A stretch of DNA of 64,000 nt, taken from an uncultured Dialister sp. GTDB lineage: Bacteria; Bacillota; Negativicutes; Veillonellales; Dialisteraceae. Of this stretch, positions 51,605-60,440 are shown piece by piece. Each line of letters opens with the position of its first letter. The stretch's first letter is position 1. The DNA lies in contig CAKPQG010000001.1 in NCBI GenBank assembly GCA_934178345.1, positions 1-64,000 of the forward strand, read 5' to 3'. The notes beneath the pieces are model-generated. The model ran no database searches and had not been told where the DNA came from. It saw only the letters and a program-made list of their open reading frames with translations. The translations under genes were made by a program, and so were the position numbers.

Positions 51605-52786
51605 ATGCATTTTGTCAATCCGAAAGCGTTCACCAGACCGCTTCGCAAACTGTTAAAATCCTATCTGCTGTCTGTGACGGCGGGGGATATCATGCTCGGA
51701 GAGGTCGCAGACCACCTCTGCGTGAATGACCTCGATCGCGACCTCTCAGAAAAAGAGCGGATCCGTGCGGCGGCTGATATCGGATTCACTGACACAGTGG
51801 ATGATGCGATCGAGAACATCTGGGAGGATCCGGAAGGCCTTGTCCCATACTCAGCGCTTTGTGATTTCTATGATCCGGAAGGTCTGTGGAAAGCGCTGAT
51901 GAAGGAAATCGAGGAGCACATCCACGTCTATGATGCCTCTTTGGTGACGAAGAATCCCTACTACATCCATGTTCATGCACCGGAAGCGAAGTCGGGGGCG
52001 ATCGATCTGGGAACGACCGACTATCTTGGTGGGGAATTTTTCCAGACCTATCATCAGGGCTATTCGGAGAGGCGGCCTTTTGGCTATGCGGATATCAGTT
52101 TCTTTGATGAGCGCGTCGCTTTTCCTGTCATCCGGGAAAACGGCCATGTGTGGATGAGTGTTGTCATGAGCGAGATCGAGTCGATGGAAGAGCCGCTCTC
52201 GCGCGCTCATGGAAAGGTCATCACCTATGGCCTTGGGCTGGGCTACTATGCGTTCATGGCAGCAGAGAAGGAAGAGGTGGAGTCGGTCACGGTGGTGGAG
52301 ATGAATCCCCACGTGATCTCTCTCTTCAAGAAATACCTTCTGCCGCAGTTTCCACATAAGGAAAAGATCCATATCATCGAAGCGGATGCGATGGATTTTA
52401 TTCGGCAGCAGAAGGATGGGGCCTATGATGTCGCCTTTGCTGATTTCTGGGGAGGGGTCAGTGAAGGGCTTTCTTTGTACTTGAAATTCATGCCGCTCAC
52501 CGCGCGTTTCCAAAAGACGCTCCATGAGTTCTGGATAGAAAGCTGCTTTTTGGAGTACCATTTCCGCCCTGTCATGCTGAAAGTACTGCTGGACATGGGG
52601 CTTTCCTATCCGCTGGTCCTGCCGGAAACGGGGAAATCGGAGCGGAGGATCCAGAAGGCTTTCGCCCGGTTCCTGAAACGGTGGGACTATACGATCGAAA
52701 CAGAAGAGGATCTCGCCTACCTTCTGACCAATGACTGCCTCATTCATCTCATGCATCAGTTTGCCATGGAGTATAGCAGGGAGTAG
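51605..52786 (+). CDS. SAM-dependent methyltransferase-like protein (spermidine-synthase fold)
   Basis: 393 aa. N-terminal ~190 residues are unfamiliar and helical at first (LRKLLKSYLLSVTAGDIML). From ~200 a Rossmann core: VITYGLGLGYYAFMAA (motif I), VTVVEMNPHVISLFKKY (motif II acidic residue), IHIIEADAMDF and DVAFADFWGG. That pattern resembles spermidine synthase-like proteins, but the catalytic residues for putrescine are not evident, so the reaction is unknown. ATG follows AAGGAGAATATGT. Last gene of the comF group. Confidence 0.7.
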   Translation: MHFVNPKAFTRPLRKLLKSYLLSVTAGDIMLGEVADHLCVNDLDRDLSEKERIRAAADIGFTDTVDDAIENIWEDPEGLVPYSALCDFYDPEGLWKALMKEIEEHIHVYDASLVTKNPYYIHVHAPEAKSGAIDLGTTDYLGGEFFQTYHQGYSERRPFGYADISFFDERVAFPVIRENGHVWMSVVMSEIESMEEPLSRAHGKVITYGLGLGYYAFMAAEKEEVESVTVVEMNPHVISLFKKYLLPQFPHKEKIHIIEADAMDFIRQQKDGAYDVAFADFWGGVSEGLSLYLKFMPLTARFQKTLHEFWIESCFLEYHFRPVMLKVLLDMGLSYPLVLPETGKSERRIQKAFARFLKRWDYTIETEEDLAYLLTNDCLIHLMHQFAMEYSRE

Positions 52787-53250
52787 GGGGCTAGTGACTG
52801 GTGATTGAGAGACTAGGAGACTAAGAGACTGGGAGATATCAGACTCCAGTATCGTCATTTTGAGCGCAATCGAGGAATCTTTGTCATTTGCGGTTAGGCG
52901 GTCGATGTGTGGAAACCTCAAACGGGAAGCGTGTCAACCGCAGACTTTCGGGCACCGCCCCCGTTGGACCCATAGAACCCATGGAACCCTTTCGCTTGCA
53001 GTCAATGGGACGGCACGCTCCGTGGGATAAGTTTGAAAGCAGAGATGAGTAGCTAGGGATTAGGGATTGGGGATTAGGAGTGACTAGTGACTGGTGACTA
53101 GTGACTTGAATACCGCTTTCGGGCATCGCCCTATTTATACTCTGCGGCGAAGCCGCCACCTTCATTCCTCATTCCTCATTCCTCATTCCTCATTCCTAAT
53201 TTATGCGAAGCTTTCATCCCCAATCAAAGGGCGGCACGCTCCGTGGGCTA
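52787..53250. repeat. Composite B, then composite A (reverse) up to MITE
   Basis: GGTGATTGAGAGACTAGGAG octamers; ~106-bp block from CGTCATTTTGAGC (52853) to TTTCGGGCACCGCC (52960); GACCCATAGAACCCATGG repeats; GGGATTAGGGATTGG and GTGACTAG heptamers (53050-53105); hairpin CTGCGGCGAAGCCGCC (53141-53157); CATTCCTCATTCCTCATTCC (53160-53200); head module broken at GGGCTA by the MITE. Confidence 0.8.
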
Positions 53251-53411
53251 AGGAAACGCTGATTAAATCGCAGAATCAGATTTCATATGGATTTTTATAC
53301 ATAGCGTCGTCGACATCCTCCTTAAATAGCTCGCTATTCGCGTCGAATGTCTCCTCGCTCTGTATAAAAATCCAAGAATGAAATCCGATAACGATTTAAT
53401 CAGTGTTTCCA
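53251..53411. mobile_element. 161-bp MITE, copy 3, inserted into a composite A head
   Basis: Begins AGGAAACGCTGATTAAATCG and ends CGATTTAATCAGTGTTTCCA. Flanks are GGGC-TA on the left and TA-ACCCTGAACC on the right; joining them gives GGGCTAACCCTGAACC, the intact junction seen at other composite A copies (for example at 23118). The TA is therefore the target duplication. Centre TTAAATAGCTCGCTATTCGCG as in copy 2. Confidence 0.9.
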
Positions 53412-53486
53412 TAACCCTGAACCTGACGATGATAATGATTAGAATTTCCTAAAAACGAAAAAGTGTATACTACATTCTTTCTATAA

Positions 53487-53498
53487 GTGTGATACAAT
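53487..53498 (+). promoter_or_regulatory. Promoter of glpX
   Basis: TGATACAAT at 53490-53498 (extended -10), about 45 bp before the start. Confidence 0.45.
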
Positions 53499-53543
53499 AA
53501 CGATAACTGTGAAAGAGAAAGTATACTATTGTGGAGGCATACA

Positions 53544-54515
53544 ATGAACAGACAACTTTCAATGGAATTTGTAAGAATCACAGAACAGGCTGCACTTCTG
53601 GCTGGTCGTTTGATGGGCACAGGCGATAAGGAAGGCGCTGATCAGGCTGCGGTAGACGGCATGCACCAGCAGTTTGCCAAGACCCCGGTCTCCGGCACTG
53701 TCGTCATCGGTGAAGGCGAGATCGATGAAGCACCGATGCTGTATATCGGCGAGAAAGTCGGTCAGGGCGGAGAAGAGGTAGACATCGCTGTCGACCCGGT
53801 CGAAGGTACGAACCTGGTAGCGAAGGGCAAAGATGGCGCGATCGCAGTCCTTGCCATTGCACCGAAAGGCTGCCTGCTCCACGCACCGGATATGTATATG
53901 CAGAAGATCTGCGTCGGTCCGAGAGCGAAGGGCTGCATCGATATCAATGCATCTGTCACTGAAAACCTGACCCGCGTGGCGAAAGCGATGGATCGTGAAA
54001 TCTCTGATCTCACCATTGTTGTCCTTGATCGTGAAAGACATGAAGGCATCATCCGCGAAGCCAGAGAAGCCGGCGCGCGCATCCGTCTCATCACCGATGG
54101 GGATGTCGTACCGTCCATCGACTGCGGCATTCAGGGCAGCGGCATTCATATGGTTCTCGGCTCCGGCGGTGCGCCGGAAGGCGTCCTTGCTGCTGTCGGT
54201 CTGAAATGTCTCGGCGGTGATATGCAGGCGAAGTTGCTCCCGCACACGGAAGAAGAAGTCCGTCGTCTGCATGAGATGGGCATCACTGATCCGAACAAGG
54301 TCCTGACCTTGGATGACCTTGTCAAGGGCGATGACTGCATTTTCTCGGAAACGGCGATCACTGACTGCGCGATGTTGAAAGGTGTCCGCTACTTCGGCGG
54401 CGGTGCCAGAACCAGCACACTGGTTCTCCGCTACAAGACCGGCACGGTCCGTTTTGTAGATACCATTCACCGCTTCGGCGAACCGGATAAGAAACCGGCA
54501 GTTCGTCTCTGGTAA
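53544..54515 (+). CDS. glpX: Class II fructose-1,6-bisphosphatase
   Basis: Hydrolyses fructose-1,6-bisphosphate to fructose-6-phosphate in gluconeogenesis. 323 aa from ATG 53544 (GGAGG 8 nt upstream; an earlier in-frame ATG-like extension is not supported). Metal-binding GEGEIDEAPML and DPVEGTNLVA motifs, substrate-binding GSGGAPEGVL and the C-terminal RTSTLVLRYKTG. Monocistronic with a strong terminator. Confidence 0.95.
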   Translation: MNRQLSMEFVRITEQAALLAGRLMGTGDKEGADQAAVDGMHQQFAKTPVSGTVVIGEGEIDEAPMLYIGEKVGQGGEEVDIAVDPVEGTNLVAKGKDGAIAVLAIAPKGCLLHAPDMYMQKICVGPRAKGCIDINASVTENLTRVAKAMDREISDLTIVVLDRERHEGIIREAREAGARIRLITDGDVVPSIDCGIQGSGIHMVLGSGGAPEGVLAAVGLKCLGGDMQAKLLPHTEEEVRRLHEMGITDPNKVLTLDDLVKGDDCIFSETAITDCAMLKGVRYFGGGARTSTLVLRYKTGTVRFVDTIHRFGEPDKKPAVRLW

Positions 54516-54530
54516 TAAGTATTCTATTCA

Positions 54531-54562
54531 AAAACCCCGCAGCATGCTGCGGGGTTTTATTT
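54531..54562 (+). terminator. Terminator of glpX
   Basis: AAAACCCCGCAGC-ATGC.. perfect palindrome ending GCTGCGGGGTTTT. Confidence 0.92.
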
Positions 54563-55104
54563 TGGGTTCAGGTTGATGGGTTCAGGGTTCAGGTTGGTGG
54601 TGCGACGCATAAATAATAAAGCGCCGCGGAATTTTTGAAAATAACGTAAGACGCGTACCTCCTTGGAGAAGGAGGTGCCCGAAGGGCAGAGGATAGACTG
54701 CCTCGAAGAGGCAGAATTCAGCAGAATGGTAAGAACAGCGCATGAGATAGCAGATAAAAACATTTGCGCAGATGGGATGCTGACCATTACGCAGAGCTGT
54801 GCCCCTGCGGGGCACTCTATCCTCCGCCTTCGGCGCGCCCCTTCTTCAAGGGGGTGCTCAGTTGGTGCTGATTTCCTTAAACGGGAAACGGGAAACACCG
54901 TGTCTCGTTGAATTGGAATACGGTGTTTCATGTAAGCAGATAGGCAGAGCGGGTAGGGAAGAGGGGTGCAACAAAGATTCCTCGGCTTCGCTCGGAATGA
55001 CGATACAAGGGAATAGCACGTATCTCAGAAGAGCCGTTTTCATCTGTTCGGTATGACGAAAAGCGCCAAATCCTGAACCCTGAACCCGTCAACCTGAACC
55101 CCAA
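54563..55104. repeat. Repeat-filled gap, no gene
   Basis: (GGTTCAGGGTTCAGG)n; hairpin GTGCGACGCATAAAT..GCGCCGC (54599-54628); a TTGGAGAAGGAGGTGCCCGAAGGGC module with its complementary partner CTCTATCCTCCGCCTTCGG..CTTCTTCAAGG at 54819-54852, giving a large inverted arrangement around 54650-54850; one family T end (GATTCCTCGGCTTCGCTCGG, 54977-55000); and CTGAACCCTGAACC repeats before the rbr terminator. Confidence 0.7.
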
Positions 55105-55138
55105 CAAAAAACGCCCCACTGCTTGCGGGGCGTTTTTC
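55104..55138 (-). terminator. Terminator of rubrerythrin gene
   Basis: AAAAACGCCCC-ACTGCTTGC-GGGGCGTTTTT; works in both directions. Confidence 0.88.
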
Positions 55139-55147
55139 ATTTCCTTA

Positions 55148-55720
55148 TCAGTAGTTTTCCGCTTTGATAGCGAAGAAGCTCTGCGGATGGCCGCATACCG
55201 GGCATTCTTCCGGTGCTTCTACGGATTCTACGGTGTAGCCGCAGTTGGCACACATCCAGAGTTTCTTTTCGCCTTTTTTGAAGACCTGGCCGTTTTCGAC
55301 GTTAGCCAGCAGCAGCTTATAGCGTGCTTCGTGCTGTTTTTCGATCTCGCCGACTTTGGAGAGCAGGAAAGCGATCTGCGGGAAGCCTTCTTTTTCTGCG
55401 GTAGCAGCAAATTCCGGATACATGGAGGTCCATTCACCGTTTTCGCCGGCAGCAGCCATTTTCAGGTGTTCAGCAGTGGATTTCTTGAGGTCGCCGACGA
55501 GCCAGAACCACAGTTTGGCATGGGCTTTTTCATTCGCGCCGGTTTCTCTGAAAATGTCGGCGATCTGGCGGGAGATGGACGGATCTTTTTCTGCTTCTGC
55601 AGCAAACAGGTTATATTTCACATGAGCCTGGGATTCGCCTGCGAAAGCGGCACGCAGGTTCTTTTCCGTCTGTGTGCCGGCCAGGCGTTTCATTTCTTCT
55701 AATACTTTTGCTTCTTCCAT
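55148..55720 (-). CDS. rbr: Rubrerythrin
   Basis: Non-haem di-iron peroxidase protecting anaerobes from hydrogen peroxide. 190 aa from ATG 55720, chosen for AAGGAGGAATTTTACA; the open frame extends 18 codons further without a site. Four-helix bundle with ExxH pairs (GESQAHVKY, GANEKAHAKLW, EKQHEARY) and a C-terminal rubredoxin domain with CANCG and CPVCG. Monocistronic with terminator. Confidence 0.95.
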   Translation of the reverse strand: MEEAKVLEEMKRLAGTQTEKNLRAAFAGESQAHVKYNLFAAEAEKDPSISRQIADIFRETGANEKAHAKLWFWLVGDLKKSTAEHLKMAAAGENGEWTSMYPEFAATAEKEGFPQIAFLLSKVGEIEKQHEARYKLLLANVENGQVFKKGEKKLWMCANCGYTVESVEAPEECPVCGHPQSFFAIKAENY

Positions 55721-55849
55721 TGTAAAATTCCTCCTTTTACACTCGTAGGACTTGCAATCATAAGAAATCCACATTCTCCCCAGAATGTGGAAGGGGATGA
55801 GGGTTTCCTCATCTGTAGACAGTATAGATGATTATCGATATTCTGTCAA

Positions 55850-56155
55850 GAGGAGGGGGGAGCTCTTGGGGGGCTCCGTCCACTGATTATGAATGAGAAC
55901 TATACTCGAATTAGAAATGAGAAATTCGAAATGAGAAATGAAGGCGGCGGCTCCGCCGCAAGTATATATGGGGCGATGCCCGCTTTCGGTATTCAAACCT
56001 CAAATCTCATTTCCCTCGGCCAACCTCCTGCCCTTCGGGCATCTCCCTTCCTGAGGAAGGGGGTAGAAGCATCATCAGCCTAATCTCTAGCTACTAATCC
56101 CCAGTCACCAGTCACTTGATACTCCTAATCCCTAATCCTGAGATTACCCTTTCCC
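55850..56155. repeat. Composite A element, forward, with extra module
   Basis: Head CTCCGTCCACTGATTATGAATG, (GAAATGA/GAAATTC)n (55913-55941), hairpin GGCGGCGGCTCCGCCGC (55944-55960), TATGGGGCGATGCCCGC, an inserted CAACCTCCTGCCCTTCGG..CTGAGGAAGGGG module (56019-56063), then CTAGCTACTAATCCCC, (CCAGTCA)n and CCTAATCCCTAATCC. No gene. Confidence 0.8.
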
Positions 56156-56245
56156 TGATATACTATTAGATTTGTATGAACCCATTCAAAAAATGCATGG
56201 ATTCAGCTATAATCAAGATATACTATTTTCGATAACTTGAAGAAT

Positions 56246-56273
56246 TTGTCAAGGATTTTACACAGGCTTTACA
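56246..56273 (+). promoter_or_regulatory. Candidate Pho box before DUF47/Pit
   Basis: Three hexamers at exact 11-bp spacing: TTGTCA (56246), TTTACA (56257), TTTACA (56268). This fits the TT[AT]ACA-N5 direct repeat bound by PhoP in Firmicutes. It lies ~55 bp before the start of the phosphate-transport pair. Confidence 0.55.
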
Positions 56274-56326
56274 TTCATAAGATATCATAAAGACATGCGT
56301 ATGTTTTTGGTAAAACGGAGGACGTT

Positions 56327-56953
56327 ATGTTTAGTCTGGTCAATAAGCATGAAGAGTTTTTTGATTTCCTTGTGACGAATGCGGAGTATTTCCATAAAGG
56401 CGCGCTGATGGCGCGTGAGGTGTTGCAGGACCCGACGAAGCTGGAAAAATACTCGAAGGAAGTGAAGAATCTGGAGCATGCGGCAGATCGCGTGACACAT
56501 GACATTGCGGCGAAGATGCGCCATGTCTTCATCACACCGATCGATCGGGAAGATTTTTTTATGCTGACTTCCACACTCGATGACTGTGTCGATGATATTC
56601 AGGATGTCGTGCTTTCCATGAAGCTATATCATGCGGGCATTGGCTCGAAGCTGCCGGTGCGCATGTCGGATATCTTGGTCGAAATGGCTGAGGAGCTGAT
56701 CGTCCTTTTCCGACTTTTGAAAGACATCGACAAGAATGAGATCGAGATCGGTCAGCGTACCCGCAAGCTGAATCAGCTCGAGAGCGAAGGGGATGCGATC
56801 TATCGCCAGTCTATTTCCGATCTCTTCGATGGCAGTCACGATGTCATGGAGATCATTCGCTGGAAGGAGATCATGGAAGCAATGGAGGACACCTGCGATC
56901 GGGCGGAGAAAGTAGCAAACCTGATCAAAGAGGTGGTCATGAAATATGCCTGA
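56327..56953 (+). CDS. DUF47 family PhoU-like protein
   Basis: 208-aa helical protein that pairs with Pit phosphate transporters and is thought to regulate them. Repeated helices with PhoU-type metal-binding acidic clusters (LEHAADRVTHDI, LDDCVDDIQDVV, LESEGDAIYR, MEDTCDRAEKVANLI). ATG 56327 follows GGAGGACGTT. Overlaps the Pit gene by 8 bp, so it is translationally coupled. Confidence 0.92.
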   Translation: MFSLVNKHEEFFDFLVTNAEYFHKGALMAREVLQDPTKLEKYSKEVKNLEHAADRVTHDIAAKMRHVFITPIDREDFFMLTSTLDDCVDDIQDVVLSMKLYHAGIGSKLPVRMSDILVEMAEELIVLFRLLKDIDKNEIEIGQRTRKLNQLESEGDAIYRQSISDLFDGSHDVMEIIRWKEIMEAMEDTCDRAEKVANLIKEVVMKYA

Positions 56954-57938
56954 TATGTACCTTGTGGGGCTTGTTATCATTTTGGCACTCTGCTTTGATT
57001 TTATCAATGGCTTCCACGATACGGCCAATGCTATCGCGACCTGTGTGGCGACGCGCGCACTCAGCCCTAAGATAGCGATCATGATGTCTGCTTTTTTGAA
57101 CTTTGTCGGTGCGATGATTTCTACCGGGGTGGCGAAGACCATCGGCGGGGAAATCGTCACCTCACCGCATATGGTCGACTCTGTCGTCCTCATCGCGGCG
57201 CTTGCCTCTGCGATTTTCTGGAATTTATTCACATGGCGTATCGGGATGCCGTCCTCGTCATCTCATGCACTGATCGGCGGCGTCATCGGCGCGGTCATCA
57301 TCTCTTACGGCACCGGCGCGATCCACCTCGCAGGAGTCCTGACGATCGTCATCGGGCTCGTCTGCTCGCCGATCGTGGCTCTTGGCATGGGCTACTTCAT
57401 CATGACGCTTCTCTATGTTTTTTTCAGAAATGTAGGGAAGTCGCGCGTGAATTACATCTCCCGTCACATCCAGATGGCATCGGCAGCACTCATGGCGTTT
57501 TCCCATGGCTCGAATGATGCGCAGAAGTCGATGGGCATCATCACGCTGGCATTGCTGTCGGGCGGCTATATCGGCGCGCTCGAGGTGCCGTGGGAAGTCA
57601 AAGTGGCGTGTGCGACGGCGATGTGTGCCGGTACCAGTGTCGGCGGCTGGCGCATCATCCGTACTGTCGGAAATAAAATCTTCCGCATGCAGCCGGTCAA
57701 TGGTCTTGCGGCAGATCTGAACTCGTCCCTCATCATTTTCTCTGCGACCATGCTGCATCTTCCGGTTTCGACCACGCATGTCGTCACCGGCTCCATCATG
57801 GGCGTGGGCTGGGCGAAGCGTTTCCGCGCTGTCCACTGGAGTGTCGCCTACCAGATGGTTTCGGCATGGGTCATGACGATCCCGTGTACGGCTGCTGTCG
57901 GTGCGCTGGTGTACCTCCTGCTGCGGCATACATTTTAA
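56946..57938 (+). CDS. pit: Low-affinity inorganic phosphate transporter (Pit family)
   Basis: 330-aa phosphate/cation symporter with ~10 membrane helices. Two PD001131-type signatures: FDFINGFHDTANAIAT at the N-terminus and FSHGSNDAQKSMG in the middle, plus VSTTHVVTGSIMGVG. Short bacterial form typical of species with a DUF47 partner. Operon with the preceding gene; possible phosphate-starvation control by the upstream direct repeats. Confidence 0.93.
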   Translation: MPDMYLVGLVIILALCFDFINGFHDTANAIATCVATRALSPKIAIMMSAFLNFVGAMISTGVAKTIGGEIVTSPHMVDSVVLIAALASAIFWNLFTWRIGMPSSSSHALIGGVIGAVIISYGTGAIHLAGVLTIVIGLVCSPIVALGMGYFIMTLLYVFFRNVGKSRVNYISRHIQMASAALMAFSHGSNDAQKSMGIITLALLSGGYIGALEVPWEVKVACATAMCAGTSVGGWRIIRTVGNKIFRMQPVNGLAADLNSSLIIFSATMLHLPVSTTHVVTGSIMGVGWAKRFRAVHWSVAYQMVSAWVMTIPCTAAVGALVYLLLRHTF

Positions 57939-58017
57939 GGAAAGGCTGCTTCCATCGCTGGCGCTCTTATCTGCATTTTCGCAAGGCTTTGTCATCGTCC
58001 TCCTGAAACAGTACGAA

Positions 58018-58051
58018 ACACGGTATCCGAAAGGATGCCGTGTTTTTTTAT
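58018..58051 (+). terminator. Terminator of DUF47-pit operon
   Basis: ACACGGTATCC-GAAA-GGATGCCGTGT then TTTTTTT. Confidence 0.9.
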
Positions 58052-58237
58052 TGGAAAAAGGACGTCCGGAAGGGATGAGGCGGCTCGCCTGCCACCGACG
58101 GCCGTCTGCCTGTATATACAGCAAGCGTTAAGTGTATGTTTTATGAAATGCTATATTCATAGATGGCACACATATTTCCGGCTTCGAGAAAAAGGAAAAT
58201 CAAAAACATGAATTGCAATCTATGAAAATAATAAAAA

Positions 58238-58283
58238 CTTGGCACGAATAAATAATAAACATTTCGAATAATGGTGCTATAAT
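58238..58283 (+). promoter_or_regulatory. Promoter and conserved upstream box of first antiporter unit
   Basis: GAATAAATAATAAACAT at 58246-58262, then TGCTATAAT at 58275-58283 (extended -10). The GAATAAATAATAA box, at nearly the same distance from TATAAT (32 vs 33 bp), recurs before the second antiporter gene. 58052-58237 is AT-rich at its end and contains no gene. Confidence 0.6.
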
Positions 58284-58322
58284 TGAAACTGTTCCAAAAA
58301 GCATGAATAAGGGGGAATCAGC

Positions 58323-58466
58323 ATGAGAAGAGCCATCAATTATTCCAAAACCATGACTGCTTTGCATGATGAATTCGCGATTAAAAATGAAGCGTTTCAT
58401 TTTAGAATGGCACGATGGATTGATTTCCAGTATCTGAAGCGAATGGCCTGCGGATCCGATGGATAA
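58323..58466 (+). CDS. Small ORF (47 aa) ahead of antiporter gene
   Basis: ATG 58323 has a strong site (AAGGGGGAATCAGC) and the frame reads MRRAINYSKTMTALHDEF.. to RMACGSDG, ending at TAA 58464. Basic, no membrane segment. The stop lies inside a hairpin (GATAAGTC..GACTTATC), so the peptide may act as a leader for the antiporter gene 82 bp downstream, or be a real small protein. Not recognised. Confidence 0.5.
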   Translation: MRRAINYSKTMTALHDEFAIKNEAFHFRMARWIDFQYLKRMACGSDG

Positions 58467-58483
58467 GTCTGGTCTGACTTATC
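58462..58483 (+). promoter_or_regulatory. Hairpin over the small-ORF stop codon
   Basis: GATAAGTC-TGGTCT-GACTTATC, perfect 8-bp stem. No T-run, so it is not an ordinary terminator; ribosomes finishing the small ORF would melt it. Confidence 0.55.
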
Positions 58484-58547
58484 AGCCATATCTATGACAG
58501 TTATGTCGCTTTTGAAATCATAAGCATTCATTCAGAAGGTGAAATCC

Positions 58548-59999
58548 ATGTCCAAGTTTACCAAGGGTATTTTCTATAGCATTCTTTTGACCGCGGGCTC
58601 GATCCCCGCTGTTTCCGCGGATGAAGTCTTTCATGAGACGGTCAATCAGACGCTTCCATTTTGGAGCGTCATCCCATTCGTTGTCATGCTGCTTGCGGTG
58701 GCCTTTGTTCCTCTGATCAATGGTCTTTGGTGGGCGAAGAACACGAAGTGGGTATCGCTTGGCTGTGCGCTCTTCTTCCTTGTCCCGTTCTCATATGCGT
58801 ATGGTATTTCAGAAGGAGTCTATCGTCTCTTGGAGTCGATCCTTCTCGATTTCATTCCTTTCATCGTCCTTCTGTATGGTCTGTATGCGACGGCTGGCGG
58901 CATCATGATCCATGGCAAGCTCGCCGGGACGCCGCTCATCAATTCGCTGATCCTTTTCGTGGGGACGGTCATGGCAAGCTGGATCGGCACGACGGGCGCG
59001 GCTATGCTTTTCATCCGTCCATTGATCCGAGTCAATGAATGGCGCAAGGAAAAGGCGCATGTCATGGTCTTCCTGATCTTCCTCGTGGCGAATATGGGCG
59101 GCTGCCTCACACCGCTCGGCGATCCGCCGCTTTTCATGGGCTTCCAGCGCGGTGTACCTTTCACATGGACGTTTCATCTCTTTCCGATCCTGCTCTTGAA
59201 TCTCATTCTTGTTTTCGTCGCCTTCTACTTCATTGATCGCCATTACTTCAAGAAAGAGCTGGCTCACGGTCGTCGGCCAAGCGATATGCAGCTCCATGAT
59301 AATTCTCCGCTGATTAAGATTTATGGTAAAAAGAATTTCTTCTATATCCTGCTCATCATCGTGGGCGTCATGGCGAATAACTTCCTGCCGGAAGCCTTCC
59401 CGTTCTTTGCAAATGGGGCAGGGATTCCGATTTTTGAAGAAATCGTCTTCCCGTATTCCACTTTGGTAGAAATCATTCTGATTCTTACCGCCGCGCAGCT
59501 TTCTATACATACCACGCCTGCCAATATTCATAAAGAAAACCAGTTCTCCATGAATCCGATCAAAGGGGTCGCTGTTCTCTTCTCCGGCATCTTTGTCACC
59601 ATGATCCCTGCACTGGTTCTTCTCGAGACGCATGGCGCTGCTCTGGGTATCAACCAGCCATGGCAGATGTTCTGGATCACAGGGGCGCTTTCCTCCTTCC
59701 TGGATAATACCCCGACCTACCTTGTTTTCCTGCAGACCGCAGGGAGCCTCGGGGCAGCGTCCGGTGTCATCACCTCTGTCGGTACCGTGACACCGGTCAT
59801 GCTGGAAGCGATTTCTGCGGGAGCTGTCTTCATGGGAGCGAATACTTACATCGGGAATGCCCCGAATTTCATGGTCAAGGCGATCGCGGAAGACAGCCAT
59901 ATTCATATGCCCGGGTTCTTCGCATATATCGGCTGGTCGCTGGAAATTCTTTTCCCTGTATTTCTCATCGATACACTGGTATTCTTCCTTGAGTGGTAA
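58548..59999 (+). CDS. NhaD-type sodium/proton antiporter, paralogue 1
   Basis: 483 aa from ATG 58548 (AGAAGG 9 nt upstream; a GTG at 58539 overlaps that site). Ion transporter superfamily with ~12 helices. Family-like blocks: NGLWWAKNTKW, WIGTTGAAMLFIRPLI, LVANMGGCLTPLGDPPLFMGF and SSFLDNTPTYLVFL. N-terminal signal-like helix ends in a SADE segment. Exchanges sodium for protons by family analogy. Paralogue of the gene at 60694, which is very similar over the core. Confidence 0.85.
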   Translation: MSKFTKGIFYSILLTAGSIPAVSADEVFHETVNQTLPFWSVIPFVVMLLAVAFVPLINGLWWAKNTKWVSLGCALFFLVPFSYAYGISEGVYRLLESILLDFIPFIVLLYGLYATAGGIMIHGKLAGTPLINSLILFVGTVMASWIGTTGAAMLFIRPLIRVNEWRKEKAHVMVFLIFLVANMGGCLTPLGDPPLFMGFQRGVPFTWTFHLFPILLLNLILVFVAFYFIDRHYFKKELAHGRRPSDMQLHDNSPLIKIYGKKNFFYILLIIVGVMANNFLPEAFPFFANGAGIPIFEEIVFPYSTLVEIILILTAAQLSIHTTPANIHKENQFSMNPIKGVAVLFSGIFVTMIPALVLLETHGAALGINQPWQMFWITGALSSFLDNTPTYLVFLQTAGSLGAASGVITSVGTVTPVMLEAISAGAVFMGANTYIGNAPNFMVKAIAEDSHIHMPGFFAYIGWSLEILFPVFLIDTLVFFLEW

Positions 60000-60440
60000 G
60001 GGACTAGACTAAAAGACTAAAAGACTGAAAGACTGAGAGACCGGGAGACTGGGAGACTAGGAGACTTGGAAATATCTAACGTCTGAAGTCTGATGTTTCA
60101 AGCGGGCATCGCCACTATCTGTACTTCGCGGCACTTCTATTATTTTTATACGCTGTACCACCATTTCTCATTCGGACGGAGCTTTCATCCGAAATACAAG
60201 ACGATATGCTTCACAGGCGAACCCCGAGACTCGACATCCATCGAGTCTCGGGGTTCGCCTGTTTGGCGGGGTGTTCCTTTGATTGTGAATGAAATCTTTG
60301 CTCGAGTGAGGAATTAGGAATGAAGGTGGCGGCTTCGCCGCGAATATATGGGGCGATGCCCGAAAGTAGTATTCAAGTCAGCAGTCACTAGTCACTAGTC
60401 ACTTTGTGCCCCTGATCCCTGCTTTCAAACTTTTATTTTA
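60000..60440. repeat. Composite modules between antiporter paralogues
   Basis: (GACTAAAA/GACTGAGA)n octamers (60005-60065), TCTGAAGTCTGATG, reverse composite A (hairpin CGCGGCACTTC..ACGCTGTACC, head with AAGACGATATGC), then an 18-bp inverted repeat CGAACCCCGAGACTCGAC..ATCGAGTCTCGGGGTTCG (60219-60257) that would make a strong hairpin, then forward composite A with GGCGGCTTCGCCGC hairpin (60325-60340) and CAGTCACTAGTCACTAG heptamers. No gene. Confidence 0.7.
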
